From Hymenolepis diminuta (lineage: Eukaryota > Platyhelminthes > Cestoda > Cyclophyllidea > Hymenolepididae), in contig CAADRB010000025.1 of NCBI GenBank assembly GCA_900708905.1, positions 507,091 through 571,090 of the forward strand: a stretch of DNA of 64,000 nt. The letters run 5' to 3'. The stretch's first letter is position 1, and each line of letters begins with the position of its first letter. The notes beneath the pieces were generated by a model. That model searched no databases. It saw only the letters and a list, made by a program, of their open reading frames with translations, and had not been told where the DNA came from. Positions 46,134 to 59,520 of this stretch are shown one piece after another. The position numbers were made by a program, and so were the translations under genes.

Positions 46134-49100
46134 TCACAGAGGTCTCCTTGGCGTTCTTCGACGATTAGCAGAAGATGGAGATGTTGGGATACTAGAACCG
46201 GCCATTGTCGACATTCTCGTGGACGGTCGATTATTTGCCGAGACAGCAGTCAGGCGAGCTCTCTTTATTGCTCTTCCCGCTGCAGATATTCCATCTCCCG
46301 CATTTCCGGCGGACATTAAAGACGATGTTGTGGACGTTGACCCTGACGCAGACGAAGCCGACCAATTTGTCGATTTTTGCGCCAATTTCGCAGAGGAATT
46401 GATTACACGTCGTCTCTTTCTCAGCTGTCTTCCATTAGAACTGCCACTGTTACCATTCGCGTTAGCTTCACCAACCAGCTTCTGTAACATTCCATGCTCC
46501 TTGAGTTCCTTCAAGAATGCTCGAATGAAAGGTTCGTAGTTATGGATTCGTCGAGCAGCATCCACCCGATAAGACTGTCGTCTCGCTTCTTCTTCTACCA
46601 ACGCTGAAGAACAGGCTCTAGCCTTTGCCTCGATACTTGCAAGAAGAAGACTCAAGTCATCAGTCGTTAAGAAGGCTGTAGTCGTCGACGATGAGGTGGA
46701 AGAAATATTATTCGATGGAGTCCCCTCTTCTTCGTTGATGCCTCGATTAGAATTGGCCAGAGAATGAGAGGCAAGGGTATCTCGACGAGTTGATGAACGT
46801 GTGGGATATTTCGCAGGAGGAGCCTGTTCTTTCACTCCCGAACCTTTCCTCCTAGTAGTAACGCCTTCAGAGCTCTCTTCTACCGCAAAAGCATTATTAT
46901 TGCTACCACTTAGAGATGAATCCTCAGTTAAATCGATACAGATAGAGGAAGGGGAGGGAGCAGAGCTGGCGAAACCACGGAGACTAGATTTCTTCGATGG
47001 GGTGAGAGAAGTGGAGCGTTTCAGGAGCTTCGATCTCACAGCAGCAGCGGCTGCACGACAAGCTGCTCGTGTCAACGGACGTCCATCTAGACCAACTTCT
47101 CCACCTACCCCTTCGGAATTTTCCACATTGGTATCTTCTGATTCCGTCTCTGTGTTATTCTCCTGTTGTTCTTGGGCATCTTCTGGTTCTGGACTCCCAT
47201 TGATATCTGGTGTCGAGTTGATTGCCTCAAGGCTTCCATTATGTTCAAGTTGCACTTGAATTGCAGTGGCATTGCTGTTGCAGAGTTTTTGTATGGTCCT
47301 TTCGAGAATGGATTGATTCTTTTTAAGATTGTCGAGTCGAGAGTTCAAGGCCATTCGACGATCGGGTACTACTGCCATTAAGTTGTAACGCACATCTTGC
47401 TGCAAAGGGGAATAGAAAGAATTAAAGTGTAAAATAAGGAAGATCAACTCTAACAGGAAAAAAAATCTCTAAAGCTTACTAATATTAACGGCGGTGTTTC
47501 TAATTAGCAAGCTTACCACTTTCTTGTATTTGATTGATTGACTGTTTCTGTTATAACTGTTTGATTAATCATTGTAAATAAAGAATACACATCCACTTCT
47601 ATACCATATCATATCATGAGGCTGAAAAATAACCCGTTACTGGGATGGGGTTTTAGACATCTCGACTGAATATTGAGAATGTTTCATTTAACAGCAGAAA
47701 GTGTTAATTGAACGCATTTACCGTTTTTGGTGATTAATAAAAGATCTGATCAACCTCATTTTATTCAAATATTGGAACTGATTAATAGCCAAAACAAGAA
47801 ATGACCTTTACCAAATGTCAAAAAACGTGAAAGTTTAAAAGCTGAGTAGAGCTAAGAGTGTATAGAAGGTTGCTCTTAAACATATGAAAAACTCTTGAAA
47901 CATGTCAAACTTTGACATGACATAGATTAATTAGGCCACTAATAATCACAATGCTCCCTTAAGTTATTAAAAAATTTAGAAAAAATGCAATTCTTTATTT
48001 TAGATGCCCGAACGAAATTAATAAAGAATCGTGCCTCAGGAACTAGATTTCCCGATCTAACTCCCGAACCCATTTAGAAAAGTGTTTCTCAACACGGAGT
48101 GACGAATAGCATCAGAGTTTTCTTAGCGAGAAACTCGATTTCTGCTACCCTTTACATTAGCCAGACTTAACCAGTGCAATTGACCATCCACGTCATTGGA
48201 AGTGCACTAAATGGATATTTGAACCAGTGACCTCTGATTTTACAGACGAGCACATTAAACACTATGCCATCGGCATACGGGTCTGTTTCTGAATGTTGGA
48301 TAACTAATAAGCCAATCAAAATATGGATATTTGTATATAAGCAAATATACATTTCTAATAGAAACAAAAACAAAGGGCAACCTTCCTTCAGTTACAAGTC
48401 TTCTCCCGTTTTTAACCTTCGCTGTCTGAGTATAGTATACCACAATGAACAATCTAGGTGATATGCGTGACTACGTACCTAGGCGACAAGTATTTATATT
48501 ATATATAGAAAAGCAAAAAATTAGGAGAAAAATGTGAAGGAATTTTGTGTTCAGAGAAAGACACTTCATTTCGATTGCAATATTTATTGAAAAATAAAAA
48601 TTCAGCACAAATCAAAGGGGAAAAATGGTAAAAATTAGAAAAAATTATTCCCGCTTAACAAAGTGGAAATAAGGTAAATGAAACCCATGTTATCCATGTT
48701 ATTGCAAATTAAAAAACGACAAAATTAATTTTTCCAAAGTGATGAAAACGACAACCAATAAGTAGGACTATGGAGATATCAATTTAATGTTTGTAAAAGG
48801 GATGATAACACGTTGCGAGGCGATCAATTGCTAACAGAGTACCAGCAACCAGACGTTTCTCTTAAAACATGTTAAGAAGTGAAAATAACACGAAGACTAC
48901 TGAAAAACTTGAAAGTCGGAAGATTAGATGAAGACAACAAAATCAATACCTCTGCAGTATTTCAAAGTATTGATTGTGACGACAGTGATTACGTTCACCT
49001 GTTTAGAACGACTCTTTAATGCCCGAATCATATGAAAGTCCAGATGAAATGATTATAAAATAGGCGTAAAATACATAGAATACTGCAAATATTACCATTA

Positions 49101-52100
49101 CTATACGTCCTGCCACCACGCATGATTTATTTTAATGGGGAAAAGAAATCAGGAGAAAAATTCGAATAAATTTTGCTCTGGCTAACATTACACACAGGTT
49201 AATTTTAAATTCGAAGTAATGATGATAGTATAAGTCCATAATATCAGCTTTTCTATCCTTTAAGGTTGCTAGGGGCTGTAAATTCAATGTTGTTAGGCAA
49301 CCGATTATGTGCAGGAGGGCGTATCTACCAAATCAGAGATCAGGTATTTGATATTCATCAGCACACAACTATTGAACAGAATGACAAAGACTGATTATTA
49401 CATGTCCATAGAGCTAGTGGGAGAATGTGAATTTCTCCGTCAGAGAGGCTATGGATTACATTTCTTTCCCCTAGATGGGTGTTGAAAAATAGTTTACCAT
49501 AGTAGCTCTTATCCTCTGCTATTACCTTGGTCATTAGAGGAAATATGGTACCTGAAGTGGCTGATCGAACATCTAAATGACCCAGATGGCCTCCACAAAC
49601 ATGAATTCACACAGGAAATAGCGAAAAAAATCCCCAAATTTGAAGATTAAATCACGAAGCATTGGATTACAACTGTGCAGGAAAAGCATACGACTTGATT
49701 CAAGAGATAAACTTTTGTAAGACTTCTTCCTTACTTACTTAACTGTTTTAGAATGACCGGTGTGGAGCTGCATTTCCACGATGAAGAATTGTAAATTCAT
49801 TTTGTCATCAGTTATAAATAACAGATGGGTGTGGGAATCAGCATAAAAATATGATAACAATCCGATTATATTTAGACAAATTAAAAAGATATTAGCAAAC
49901 TATCTCAAGTGAGACAGTCTCAATACTGAGATTAATATTTTCAATCAAATCATAAACGAATAATTAAAAAATCCGAGCACATCATTAGACGTTGTTTGAG
50001 TCATCACACAACGCAGGCGTATGAATGTTGAGGCTCACTTTATTAACAAGGAAAACACGGCAGCTGATAATCGAGACAAGTAGGCATACAGACTTACGAG
50101 GACTGGACGTGTTAGTAAAGCGTCACAGTTTCTTATTTACAAATTCAGCCGTATCGAAATGGAGACATCTGACTTGATATACATGCACGGTAACATTCGC
50201 AAAAAAACTTCTATGTCATATTTCCACAATTAAATCACCGTGATATTGCAACGCTTCCGCAATTGAAGACTTCAGCTTACATTACATTACACTGCAAATA
50301 CATCTGAGGAACTAGATTGTGGAAATCTGTGTTATGTTGGGAAATATCCAGGCTATTTCAGGCGGCTTGTTTTTTTCCTCACAAATAGCAACACCCATAG
50401 GCGGAATATGTTAAACATAATACTAATACAACTTAATCGGCAACACTGAAATAACAGATTCTCTAGTAACCTAGCACAATAATTTCTGAATTGCTTTTCC
50501 TTTCGGGTCTTAAGTGGTGAGTCTTAAGTGGTATATTTACATTATCAGCAAGACTAAAGATGTTAGTGGCAGCTATCCACCTTTGAAACGTCATGAGGGA
50601 TAGAAAATCACACTCTTAAAAATATATTACAAGAACGTTAAGGAAAGAATGAAAATCATTTGACTTGTTGAGAAGGAACATATCTTGATGGAGTCACTCT
50701 TTGATTCTGAAAAAAAACCAATGCAGTTGCCCATCTAAATCAGTGGATGTGCTCCGATGGGTGTCGATCTCGTGACCTCTGGCTTAGAATATATTCCTTG
50801 TATCACTAAGCAGGTTAATTCAAGTCAAGTGTCGTGAACACTTCTCTTAATTGGCTTGAGATATTTTTTATGACGATAAATAGATATATTCCAGGCGAGA
50901 TTTGTTAAAATAACCCCAACATATTAAGCAGATTACAAATACTTGTGATCGGAAATAAATAATGCGAAAAACCCACGAATGGGTACAAAATATACAATAA
51001 TGACTCATAATTATTAATTCGTGAGTTCACTGCATGGATTTGCATACGCACCGCAATATTTTTTAATTATTAAATGTGCTAATTTTAATTAACGTACGAA
51101 AATGTCATTTACGAAGAAAGGGGAATTCGCAGTGGTGTAACGCAGTAGTAAATGGGAGAACAGGAGAAGTAAAAAATTACAATAGCAAGGAAAGTAAAAT
51201 AAACAAAGCCCACAGTGTTCGGCGCATTTTTTCTAATAATGATATCATCACCCGATGGCAATGATTGCCGCGAAGTAAAAAAAGAAAGCAACAACGAACA
51301 CTCACAGAACAAACCGAAGGGAAGGAAATAGAAATTAAACCTTTGCCAAATGCTAGATCAGGACACATATCAACCCTTAAAACGAAACGAAAAATATATA
51401 ATGCTGATGCTTAAAGCTCGATTATTCACACTAATGGCAACATCAAAGGGGGAAATACCACTTCCTATCTTATAAACGGAGATAGTGTCTTAAAGTATGG
51501 CATTAATATAAACAAATTGTAACTATAGAAATGCAGGCAACTCCGCGGAAAATAGGTCCTTGGATTCCCAATCGTTAAATTACATTACCAAATTGCACAT
51601 AAATCACGTTCTAAGCAAATAAAGACCTGAACGAACAAACTACTCACTACTGGTCTTTTCACCATCATTCGATCTTGTAGTACATGGGTCTAAATGGGGG
51701 GCCCATTTTTTCACAGCAGTAAAAAAATCGAATTGAAAGACAGCCAAAAGATTCTATTTTACCGAATTCTAGATCAGACAAATTCAACTTGATGCAAATT
51801 TAGCCGATAAAAGTTAGGGGAGGGGAAAAAAATGTATGTTAATGCTTCACTTTTAGCGATTCTTATGAACCATCATCGAAATGCTAACGCGAAAAGAAAT
51901 AACTCATAGAGGAAAATTGTATTCGCTTTTTAATACTGCATTAACATTAACAAGTTGAAACTAAAGAGACCATGTCTTTGGGTAGTGATAAGAGAATACA
52001 GCATGAACCAGCTGACTCATTTAAATGGATTAGAACTAGTGGTCGGTTAGATTGCCTATCATCAAAAATCTGGTTGCAAACAATATCGTAGGGGTTATTT

Positions 52101-54577
52101 TATATAATCCCGATTATTTACCTACTTGTCTGAGTTGCACATAAACCAAATTCAGAGAGAATAAGGATAGTGTATAGATTACTCATCAACGGCCACTGTT
52201 ATTATTGACATTCAATATCACATTTCTTTCACAAATCCACTTGTAGTAACAATGAAAAAATCAAAGCGAAACCGAACTGTTCTTGTTAACTCCTAGATTA
52301 GGCAAATCCAATGTAAGGACATTTGGTTCTAACAAGTAATCAAGAGGGAAAGTGTTCGTTAGTGTATCACTGTCGATGAATCATACTAACAAAAAACAGA
52401 GGTGTCAACACCATAGGGGCGAAAGAATTTGCACCATTACCTTGAAATACGATATTAAATTTGACAGAATGGAGGTTTTTGTTACTACAGATCAACAGAT
52501 AAGTCAAATTTTACTAACTGAATCATCGTCATATATATAAGCTCCCCACCGCTGCTTTCAACGGTTCTTGGAAAGTGAATTGTTGTGAAATAAGTGATTT
52601 CGGAACAAAAACCCATTCAAACAACCTTTAAATGAATTTCCAACCAAATCCTGTGGTAGTTAGAACGGAAAGAAACACACTGTTTTAAGGTGGAAATCTT
52701 GAAAAGAAAAAAACATCTAAAACCATGATCACACAGTCAATTTTATTTTCAGGTTAATCTTATATTAACCCACCTAAAAGTGTATGCCTTCAAATAAGGA
52801 AAGCCAGGATCTCATAGAGGTTTCCATCCAATAGCCATCTGTCTCCAAACATATCAGGCCAAAAGATCATAGCGACAAATTAAAAATAATCCCTAAGCTG
52901 AATCAAGATAAGTGAGAGATGATATGATCAAGCACTTATTTAAGTCATTTGATCAATAAGCTCCAATAAGCTAATGCCCAATTTTCGAAACTTGAAATTG
53001 GAATATGACGCTATACCCATAAAGTAAAAAGTTGATAACCTGATGAATACATACTTCAAATAAAGTAGTGTTCTTCATACGTCTTGACTTTATTCCTTAT
53101 ATCTGGCTAAAAGATATTAACGCCGTAGATTAAAATATTCACTATGAAAATTAAGTAGGCAGCACAAATGAAACACATAAGTGAACTAAAGTTCAGAGGA
53201 ATGATTTTAAAGAAACGAACCCATTCGGCCACTTCAGGAGCTGAAAGTTTCAGATGGCTCCAAGTTTACGTTCTAACTTACTTTCCAGGGCAATAAGAAA
53301 AAGGGGTTTGAAGTTTGAAGATAGATAGCCCTGTTATAAATTAAAAATTAAAGGTCCAGATAAATAAACAAACAAGACTATTGCACTGTAAACGAACGTA
53401 GAAACACTTGCAAATGAGAGGTTTAAAAGTTCAACTTGTATTTTGAAATTAAATGTGATATTTAATAAAGCAAGGTGGTACAGGTACTGTTATGGGCATG
53501 TCAAATCAAATTAAAAAAACAATTTACTTACGTCTCGCATTCGTTGTTTAAGTAAATCCAAGCACTGCCTAGTCCAGCCATTATGTTCGATGGGATCCTC
53601 AAGTAATCCATGGTTAATTGGCTCATGTTTCAAGCCATCCAGTTCATAGAGATACTTCCCAACGGGCAGAAAACAAACAAAATGAAAGGTGTCGCCAGCA
53701 TCCCCAATTGCAGTAGATGTGATCAGTCCAGAGGTATCATCCAAACTTGAAGGACAGTGTCCCAATTCTGACCCGTTGGTTCCGTTTTCTGAATCAGAGG
53801 AACTGGCTTTTTGAGCTGCTTCAACGGCAGTCTTGACGACAGAAATAGACATTGCCTCATCACAAGAGGGCGGTAGACACTGAGAAAGGGAGATTTGTTG
53901 CCGAGCGTGTCGATTATGAGCTTCCATTAGAGGAGGCATATATCCAATTGCGAGACCTCGCAAACCAGGAGATAAGGAAGCAGTAGCACGGCGGAATTCA
54001 CTCAAAAGGGGACCTAGATCCACACCAGAATAATAGGTATTCATGAGGATTGAGAGAAGAGAATGCGTGGCACAAGAATTGGGGACAATCTGATGGGCGA
54101 AAAAGACCTCCGGATCAGAGCTATCTGCAGTGGGGAACTCGGATTTGATTTTCGGAGAGATTCCATTTTGATGGGAAGAGATACTACAAATATTGTTGTT
54201 ATTGTTGTTAGTAGCAGAATTTTCGGCGGAAGAAGAGAGATTTAGAGATATATCTACACCACCGATTGAAGATGTTTGGGAGTTGTTTAATGAACCTGTT
54301 CCACCTCGAGATGATCGACGGGAGTTATGCTAAGAGAAATAAAAAAATAATAAAAATGAACGAGAAAAGCATAAATCAAAAGAGAAATCATCAAACGTAC
54401 TCTTTTTTCATTCTGCTGCCAGCGAAAGAGGAAAATAAAACCAAAGACCGGATCTGTTGGAACCTTGGAGAGTTCGTAAATTTCATCAACTTGAACTCCC
54501 CTGACGCCAAGGTCTTCCACAAGAAGAGTAAAAAGTCCCGGGTCACTCTCCAGTTCAAGCCACTCCTCTTGACCCAT
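46134..54577 (-). CDS. BAP1: BAP1/Calypso ubiquitin C-terminal hydrolase
   Basis: BAP1 removes monoubiquitin from histone H2A with an ASXL partner (PR-DUB) in the nucleus. Exons: 54577-54401, 54329-53532, 47399-46134. Coding length is 2241 nt, 746 residues (human 729). The UCH domain starts at once ([20 protein letters not shown]) and keeps the catalytic set: Gln139 in FAHQ, Cys145 in PNSCATH, His275 in TFHFV and Asp290 in YELDGLK. The conserved [12 protein letters not shown] follows at about 329-340. A long low-complexity acidic and Ser-rich linker leads to the C-terminal ULD helix region (about 573-635, with [14 protein letters not shown]), then a basic RKRRRV at 652-657 that could be a nuclear signal. 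Compared with human, the UCH domain is expanded by an Asn/Ser-rich linker (about 60-130) and a second insert before His275. A SUMO-interaction-like CIDLTED occurs at about 479-485. No NHNY-type HCF-1 motif was seen. Intron 1 is 71 bp and intron 2 is 6.1 kb. Confidence 0.95.
48070..48275 (-). repeat. tRNA-derived SINE-like element, copy 8
   Basis: Reverse copy: the CCATTTAGAAAAGTGTTTCT tail, AGCCAGACTTAACCAGTGCA, ATTGACCATCCACGTCATTG, AACCAGTGACCTCTGATTTT and ACAGACGAGCACATTAAACA are present in complement order. Confidence 0.7.
49285..49525 (+). repeat. tRNA-derived SINE-like element, copy 9
   Basis: Family order retained: ACCAAATCAGAGATCAGGTA, TTCATCAGCACACAACTATT, ATGACAAAGACTGATTATTA, TTCTCCGTCAGAGAGGCTAT, and CTAGATGGGTGTTGAAAAAT in the tail. 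It is diverged in the B box. Confidence 0.6.
50705..50815 (-). repeat. tRNA-derived SINE-like element, copy 10 (fragment)
   Basis: Reverse fragment of the head and body: AGTTGCCCATCTAAATCAGT, GTGGATGTGCTCCGATGGGT and TCTCGTGACCTCTGGCTTAG. Confidence 0.55.
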
Positions 54578-55466
54578 TACGAGTCCAAAAGAAGATCTAA
54601 CATGTATAATAAATAAAAAATTAATCTTAAAACGATAGGCGGAAAAAATAAAATGAAACAGACTCCCTAAGGCAATAACATAAACTACAACGAACGAACT
54701 GAAAGTCAAAAAATATATTAAAACTAAGTTTGAAGTAAGTCGGATAAATTCTATAATGTTAATCTACAAAATTTGCTTCTAAAAGGAGAGCAATTAAACG
54801 TCTTTACTTACAGTTAAATAAAGCATTAAGGGGACCAATATAGAATGTAACTATAATAAATATTTAAATAGTCTTAAAAATATGGATAAAGAGACATAGC
54901 GATGAAAGCAGAAAAACAAAAATACAGAAATACAACCGACGAAAATGCCAAGTCAATATTGAATTAGGCTTTATTAAATCAGTTTGTTAAAACAACAATT
55001 CTTGCTTTTATGAACTTTTGCAATTTTAATATAAAAAACCATTATTTTTTATTTAAAAATATATTAAATTTTATATATTGAAATAATTTTGTAGTCTTGA
55101 TTCAATTAAATATACGTATAAAAAAATGAATGACCCAATGGAGTTTGTAGCAGTATTGTCTAATTTGGACCATAACGACTGTAGATTTACTAAATGAATT
55201 ATTAAAGGAAAAATTGCTCCATTTTTATCATATGTATCTTTTGTTTAGTAGAACAATATATTTCTGCGCTATATAAGGTCTGCTCTGAGGTTCGTTGTCG
55301 ATTTTTCTGTTAAAGTCAATAGTACAGTACATTACATGAGGTTTAGATTATATTTATTCATTAATGTATTTGAAATTAATTTGTATTTATTGGCGGTTTC
55401 TCATGTATATTCTTTTTTACAACTGCAAGGCGTTATTTAACATCTCTCACCTATTCGAAAGTAAAA
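54578..55466. promoter_or_regulatory. shared 889-bp region between divergent BAP1 and MRPL11 starts
   Basis: BAP1 (minus) and MRPL11 (plus) start codons face away from each other across 889 bp of very AT-rich DNA, so promoters for both probably lie here. I could not identify defined promoter elements. A TTAG acceptor-like site lies 21 bases before the BAP1 ATG. Confidence 0.5.
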
Positions 55467-57247
55467 ATGGCTTCGCGAGTCACCAAATTGGGCAAGAAAG
55501 CCAAAGCGGCCATGGATACTGTTAAACATCCGCCTTTCCTGAGGATGTATATTCCTGCTCAAGAAGCCAAACCAGCACCGCCCTTAGGTCCCCAATTAGG
55601 AAAAGTAAGAAGTCCCTTTGACTTGATCATTCCGTTCAGCGTAATATCAATATTGCCAACTTCTGCAAAGACTTTAATGAGCGAACGAAACATATCAAAT
55701 CGGGAGTTCCAGTCTCATGCAAAGTCGTTGTTAATGTAAGTTAACCTCTTGACCTAACCTCTTTAGCCTGATAGAAGTTACCAGTTGCTTTTGTGTCACC
55801 CTCCTTCACAATATCTCCTTCGAATGGCCGCTGGAACTAAAAAGGGCGCTACTACTCCTGGTAACTATTTTTTCTTTAAAACTTACACCGTATGTGTGAA
55901 GTGTTTAGGCTAGATTTCCTTATGGAAGTAATGTATCTTTTTTAAGTTAAAATTGTGTAGCGAATGCCGTTTTTAATTTTTGTTTGATAATTTAGGCTTT
56001 CTGAAACATTACTGATTTAAGTATTTTTGGTGAATGACTGGCAATATTTCTCATATTTTAAGACCTAGGAAATGCCTCTCTTTTCGTTTCGTTGACAAAG
56101 TGCGTCTTTTTTTCGGTGGTATCGTTTCATATTTCTTTTAGGATGTAAAACGTTCACCTATAGATGAAATGTATTTCTAAATTCGGAAGGTAAGTTTTTA
56201 TTCATTGTTGTTCGACTTTGGATTATTTTGAAGGTTGAATCAATTATTACATCTGCTTGGTATCGCTCGCGTAAGTCCACTTGCTTAATGGGAAATGTTT
56301 ATTGAAAGTATCGTGAAGTCTCTCCGTTCAAGTAATCGGTATCCACTGCACAGTAACTCCTCTCTGATTTGGCAGATGTACATGTCGCCAATGTTACATT
56401 TGTGACCACGTTTCTTTAAAGGCTTTACTACGAGGTAGGACTAGAGGGTCATCAGTTATAGCAGTGATTAGATTAGGGGATCATCAATTGTAGATTATGA
56501 AGAGAAAAGACTTATTGGTGATTTATTTAAAAGCGAAGTACCAGGAGAAGAAAGAAAGTGAGAGGATTACAAAACTAAAATAGGTGAGGTGTCGTAGAGA
56601 GATGATAGGAGGAGCTGCAAATAGAGAGAAACTGGCTGGAGGACCTGAGTGTAGGAGTTGGAGATAAGAGCTGATGTAGGAGTCTTGTTGCTGTGTGATG
56701 GTAAGACGTAAGAGTCGGGCTAGAGTTATGGCTGTACCTAGTTGTTCATACGGATAGAGTTGTAAAAGTCAATAATGAATTCTACAGGTCGTGTGAATGA
56801 GAAGCCGAAAAGGAGAAGGGTCAAACTCATTGAATATTATTGAAAATAACTTTTTGTATGTGAAATGTATGCACTTTCCTTTAATTATTATGCTATTCAA
56901 TGGCAATGGTACAGTTCTATAACGAATATGTACTCAACTTCTCACCAGGTACTGAAATTTCTGGTCAGCTAACTTTGAAGCACATCTACGAGATCGCCTG
57001 TTTGAAGAAGGAGGATCCAGCCTTGAAGACCTGGTCTCTCCAAGCGATTTGCGCCAGTTTGATCTCAGAGGCACATCGAGTTGGAATCCAAGTGCTTTCT
57101 CGTGAAGAGGAGGCCGAATTGAGAGGCGATCCCGAAACCGCCGCGGTCAATTACGCCGAATTCCTCCGCAGACGGGATGAGGAAGTTGCTCAGAGAAAGA
57201 AGACTCTGGAAGAGAAAAAACAGGCCAAGATGATGCGTGTTTCATAA
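55467..57247 (+). CDS. MRPL11: mitochondrial large-subunit ribosomal protein L11
   Basis: uL11m forms part of the GTPase-associated stalk base of the mitochondrial ribosome, binding the L11 region of the large rRNA. Exons: 55467-55604, 55640-55735, 55767-55860, 56949-57247. Coding length is 627 nt, 208 residues, against about 192 in human. The N-terminal domain has PPLGPQLGKRNINIANFC followed by FNERT and VPVSCKVVVNPDRSY. The C-terminal rRNA-binding part has the expected short repeat-like LTLKHIYEIACLKK and a Glu/Lys-rich tail. Introns 1 and 2 are 35 and 31 bp, the smallest in the window; intron 3 is 1088 bp. The basic N-terminus (MASRVTKLGKKAK) may serve in mitochondrial import, but no cleavage site was assigned. 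Confidence 0.95.
55861..56948 (+). other. MRPL11 intron 3
   Basis: 1.1 kb intron, donor GTAACT and acceptor CACCAG. The 3' half is purine-rich, and part of it (56583-56635) resembles a stretch in ANKRD13 intron 7. Confidence 0.8.
56583..56635 (+). repeat. purine-rich dispersed repeat, member 2
   Basis: Counterpart of 33818-33870. The match is over about 50 bases and interrupted, so common descent is likely but not certain. Confidence 0.45.
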
Positions 57248-58488
57248 TAATTCCACCCCCACTCTGCCTCTGAAATTAGCAGTTCTGTATATACCCGTAG
57301 ATTTTGCCGAAATGATTCTATTTAAGCTACCTATATTTTGTTAGTACCACGAAACTTGGAACATTTTTAAAACATCTAAAAAAAGCGTGGATTCATCAAA
57401 TAAGCATAATTTACGGATTGTCATCTTCAAGTTTCAAATACAGAAGAAAATATTGATGGAATTAGTTGATTTTATGGGTTATTTATCAAAGAATTAGTTA
57501 ATATCGGAAATACAGAGAGATGTTCAGGATCGCTAAGTGAATAGGTAGTTGAAGCTGATAACCTCTTATCAAAAGCACATTCATTTGAGATAAAGACTTG
57601 TTCAAGTTATTGGGTCCATGCGAATGTTGAAACATCAAGTGCGTTAAGCCTCTTGGCATTTTGCTGTGTCGAAGTCTGTGTGGAGATTGCGTCGACGTAT
57701 CTTAATTGAAGAACTTTTTTGGGGGTTTAAATCGGCACTTACGGCAGTTATTTTAGGGGGAAATTCGTATGGTTAATGTTGTCTTGTTACTGTTCGTTAG
57801 TGCTTAGTCGAAAATCTCGACAGTTTGAATGTGCATTCTCGCAAAGGTTTTTATCCCTGATTTGATAAGCATTGAAGATGTCATTCCAATATGTAACGGT
57901 TCAATAGTTGTGATTGCAGAATAAAAACTTAACGCTTTAAAATTTGTCTTCAATTATTACAAGAGTATACCATTGAGAAGGGACGGCTTGCCACGGATTG
58001 AAATTTTATATGCGCAGGTGATCTGTTGTGGCGATCACAAACTTTGTTGATTACCATGTCAGTTCTCTGATAACTCCGTGTGTCTTTCAGAGAGAACAGA
58101 CTCAGAATTTATTCAAGAAGATATGCTAATTGTCTTATTTTGAACATAGTGAGGTGCTAGACAAATGATAAGTGTATAACAGATTAAAATTTTTACCGAA
58201 CTCTTAATACCTATCTGTCAGGCAATTGCATAATATTTACTCGTAATCCACTTGAAATATTCTATGGAATTAACTCCCAGTATAGCACTTTGTCCCATTT
58301 CGAATAGATTAGAAGGTGGAAGAGATAAAATACTGTTGTTCTTCGAACTAATCTTAGAAGTAAATTGGCATTTCACATTACTGAGACTATGAATTGCGAA
58401 ATTTAAGCATGCTTAGGGTACCATGTAATATATTTGATCGATTTGGTATTGTTCGCTATTAGACGTGCTTCTCTTTAGTATTTGTCTC

Positions 58489-58822
58489 TGCTACAGCCAG
58501 CAGATCTTTATCAACACCTGATGATTAAAAAGAATTAATTGGCGATGAGCTCTCCGCTACAGTGTTCACGGGCGGTCCAGATGTGTGTACGAGTTTGTAC
58601 AAACGTGTTAGATACCTAAACAGATGCCAATCATCACACCGGGACATTGACGACGAGACATGACTGACGTTTACGGAAGAAATTTTTTGCATATTAATCT
58701 AATTTATTTATCAATAAATTGGGGTGGTTTCCTGGCCACCTCCATACTGATACAGCAACGTGTGACTTGACTTATTCCATCTATTCGATCGATGTGGCCC
58801 TGGTAGACTTAACGTTATTACA
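58489..58822 (-). mobile_element. LTR-like repeat, copy D
   Basis: A 334-bp element which on the minus strand starts TGTAATAACG and ends TGTAGCA, the same termini as copy B. Shared blocks include CACATCGATCGAATAGATGG, AATAAGTCAAGTCA, CCACCCCAATTTATTGATAA, GGCATCTGTTTAGGTATCTA and GTTGATAAAGATCTGCTGGC. The flanks show no matching 5-bp repeat, so it may be rearranged or one end of a larger decayed element. Confidence 0.7.
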
Positions 58823-59387
58823 TGGCGACGCAGTAGCAGTCGGGTTCACCGGTGTCATCCACATATCAGTTGGAGGCAGATGGTAGCTCATTTTCTCGAC
58901 ACAGCACGAGAATCCGATGTAATTTTACTTGAAATAATGGTAACGCGATGACAGACAGACAATTTCGGCACAGACGATGGAGTTCTCCAATGTCGTTTAG
59001 GAATTCGATAATCTGACACTTCGCACAGTGGTCACACCATATCTCGCGGTACCACGACACCTTGTACTTCTTCACGAAATGTCAACGAAGTCATCAACTA
59101 TACAGGTTTGGCAAGCGAAAAGGTTGAGTACCATGATGGAAACTTTGACCTGCGAGTTAAAGTTCTCGACATTTGTCTAGTCACTCATGATCCGAAGCTG
59201 ACATTTCGTCGGAGATTCTGCTTGCTGTAACTCCCAGAATCAAGGAACTCGATGTAAATAGGTCTCTTTGTGAACATGAATCTAGAGCAGGACCATAAAC
59301 CGCGATCATTCAATCTGAGAGGACCCGAAAATACCTATCATCTATCTTCCGGAGGGGCAGGCTCCTCAATGCGAAATAATCCGACAT

Positions 59388-59520
59388 GTCAGAAGCAGTC
59401 ACTTTCAAGATGCCGATTTTGCGAAGAAGGTCGCTATCATTGAGACTGCTTCTCCGAAGATGTCGCTGCTCGAACTACAACGAAAATGACCACAAAGAAG
59501 GCTTTCGTTGAGAATCTTCT
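59388..59520 (+). other. possible gag-like zinc-knuckle fragment (weak)
   Basis: One plus-strand frame reads TCQKQSLSRCRFCEEGRYH, then a stop and DCFSEDVAARTTTKMTTKK. Cys, Cys, His and Cys are spaced roughly like retroelement gag knuckles, but the spacing is not canonical and a stop interrupts it. It could be a decayed BEL/Pao or Gypsy gag, or chance. Confidence 0.2.

Larger units (their letters stand above)
47400..53531 (-). other. BAP1 intron 2 (6.1 kb)
   Basis: AT-rich intron with three SINE-like copies (48070-48275 minus, 49285-49525 plus, 50705-50815 minus). No open frame above 70 codons and no recognised gene. Confidence 0.8.

Noticed and set aside
46801..47259. 152-codon plus-strand open frame (and 46099-46539)
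   Set aside because: Both are antisense to BAP1 exon 3; the composition is explained by the Ser-rich linker and ULD codons on the other strand.
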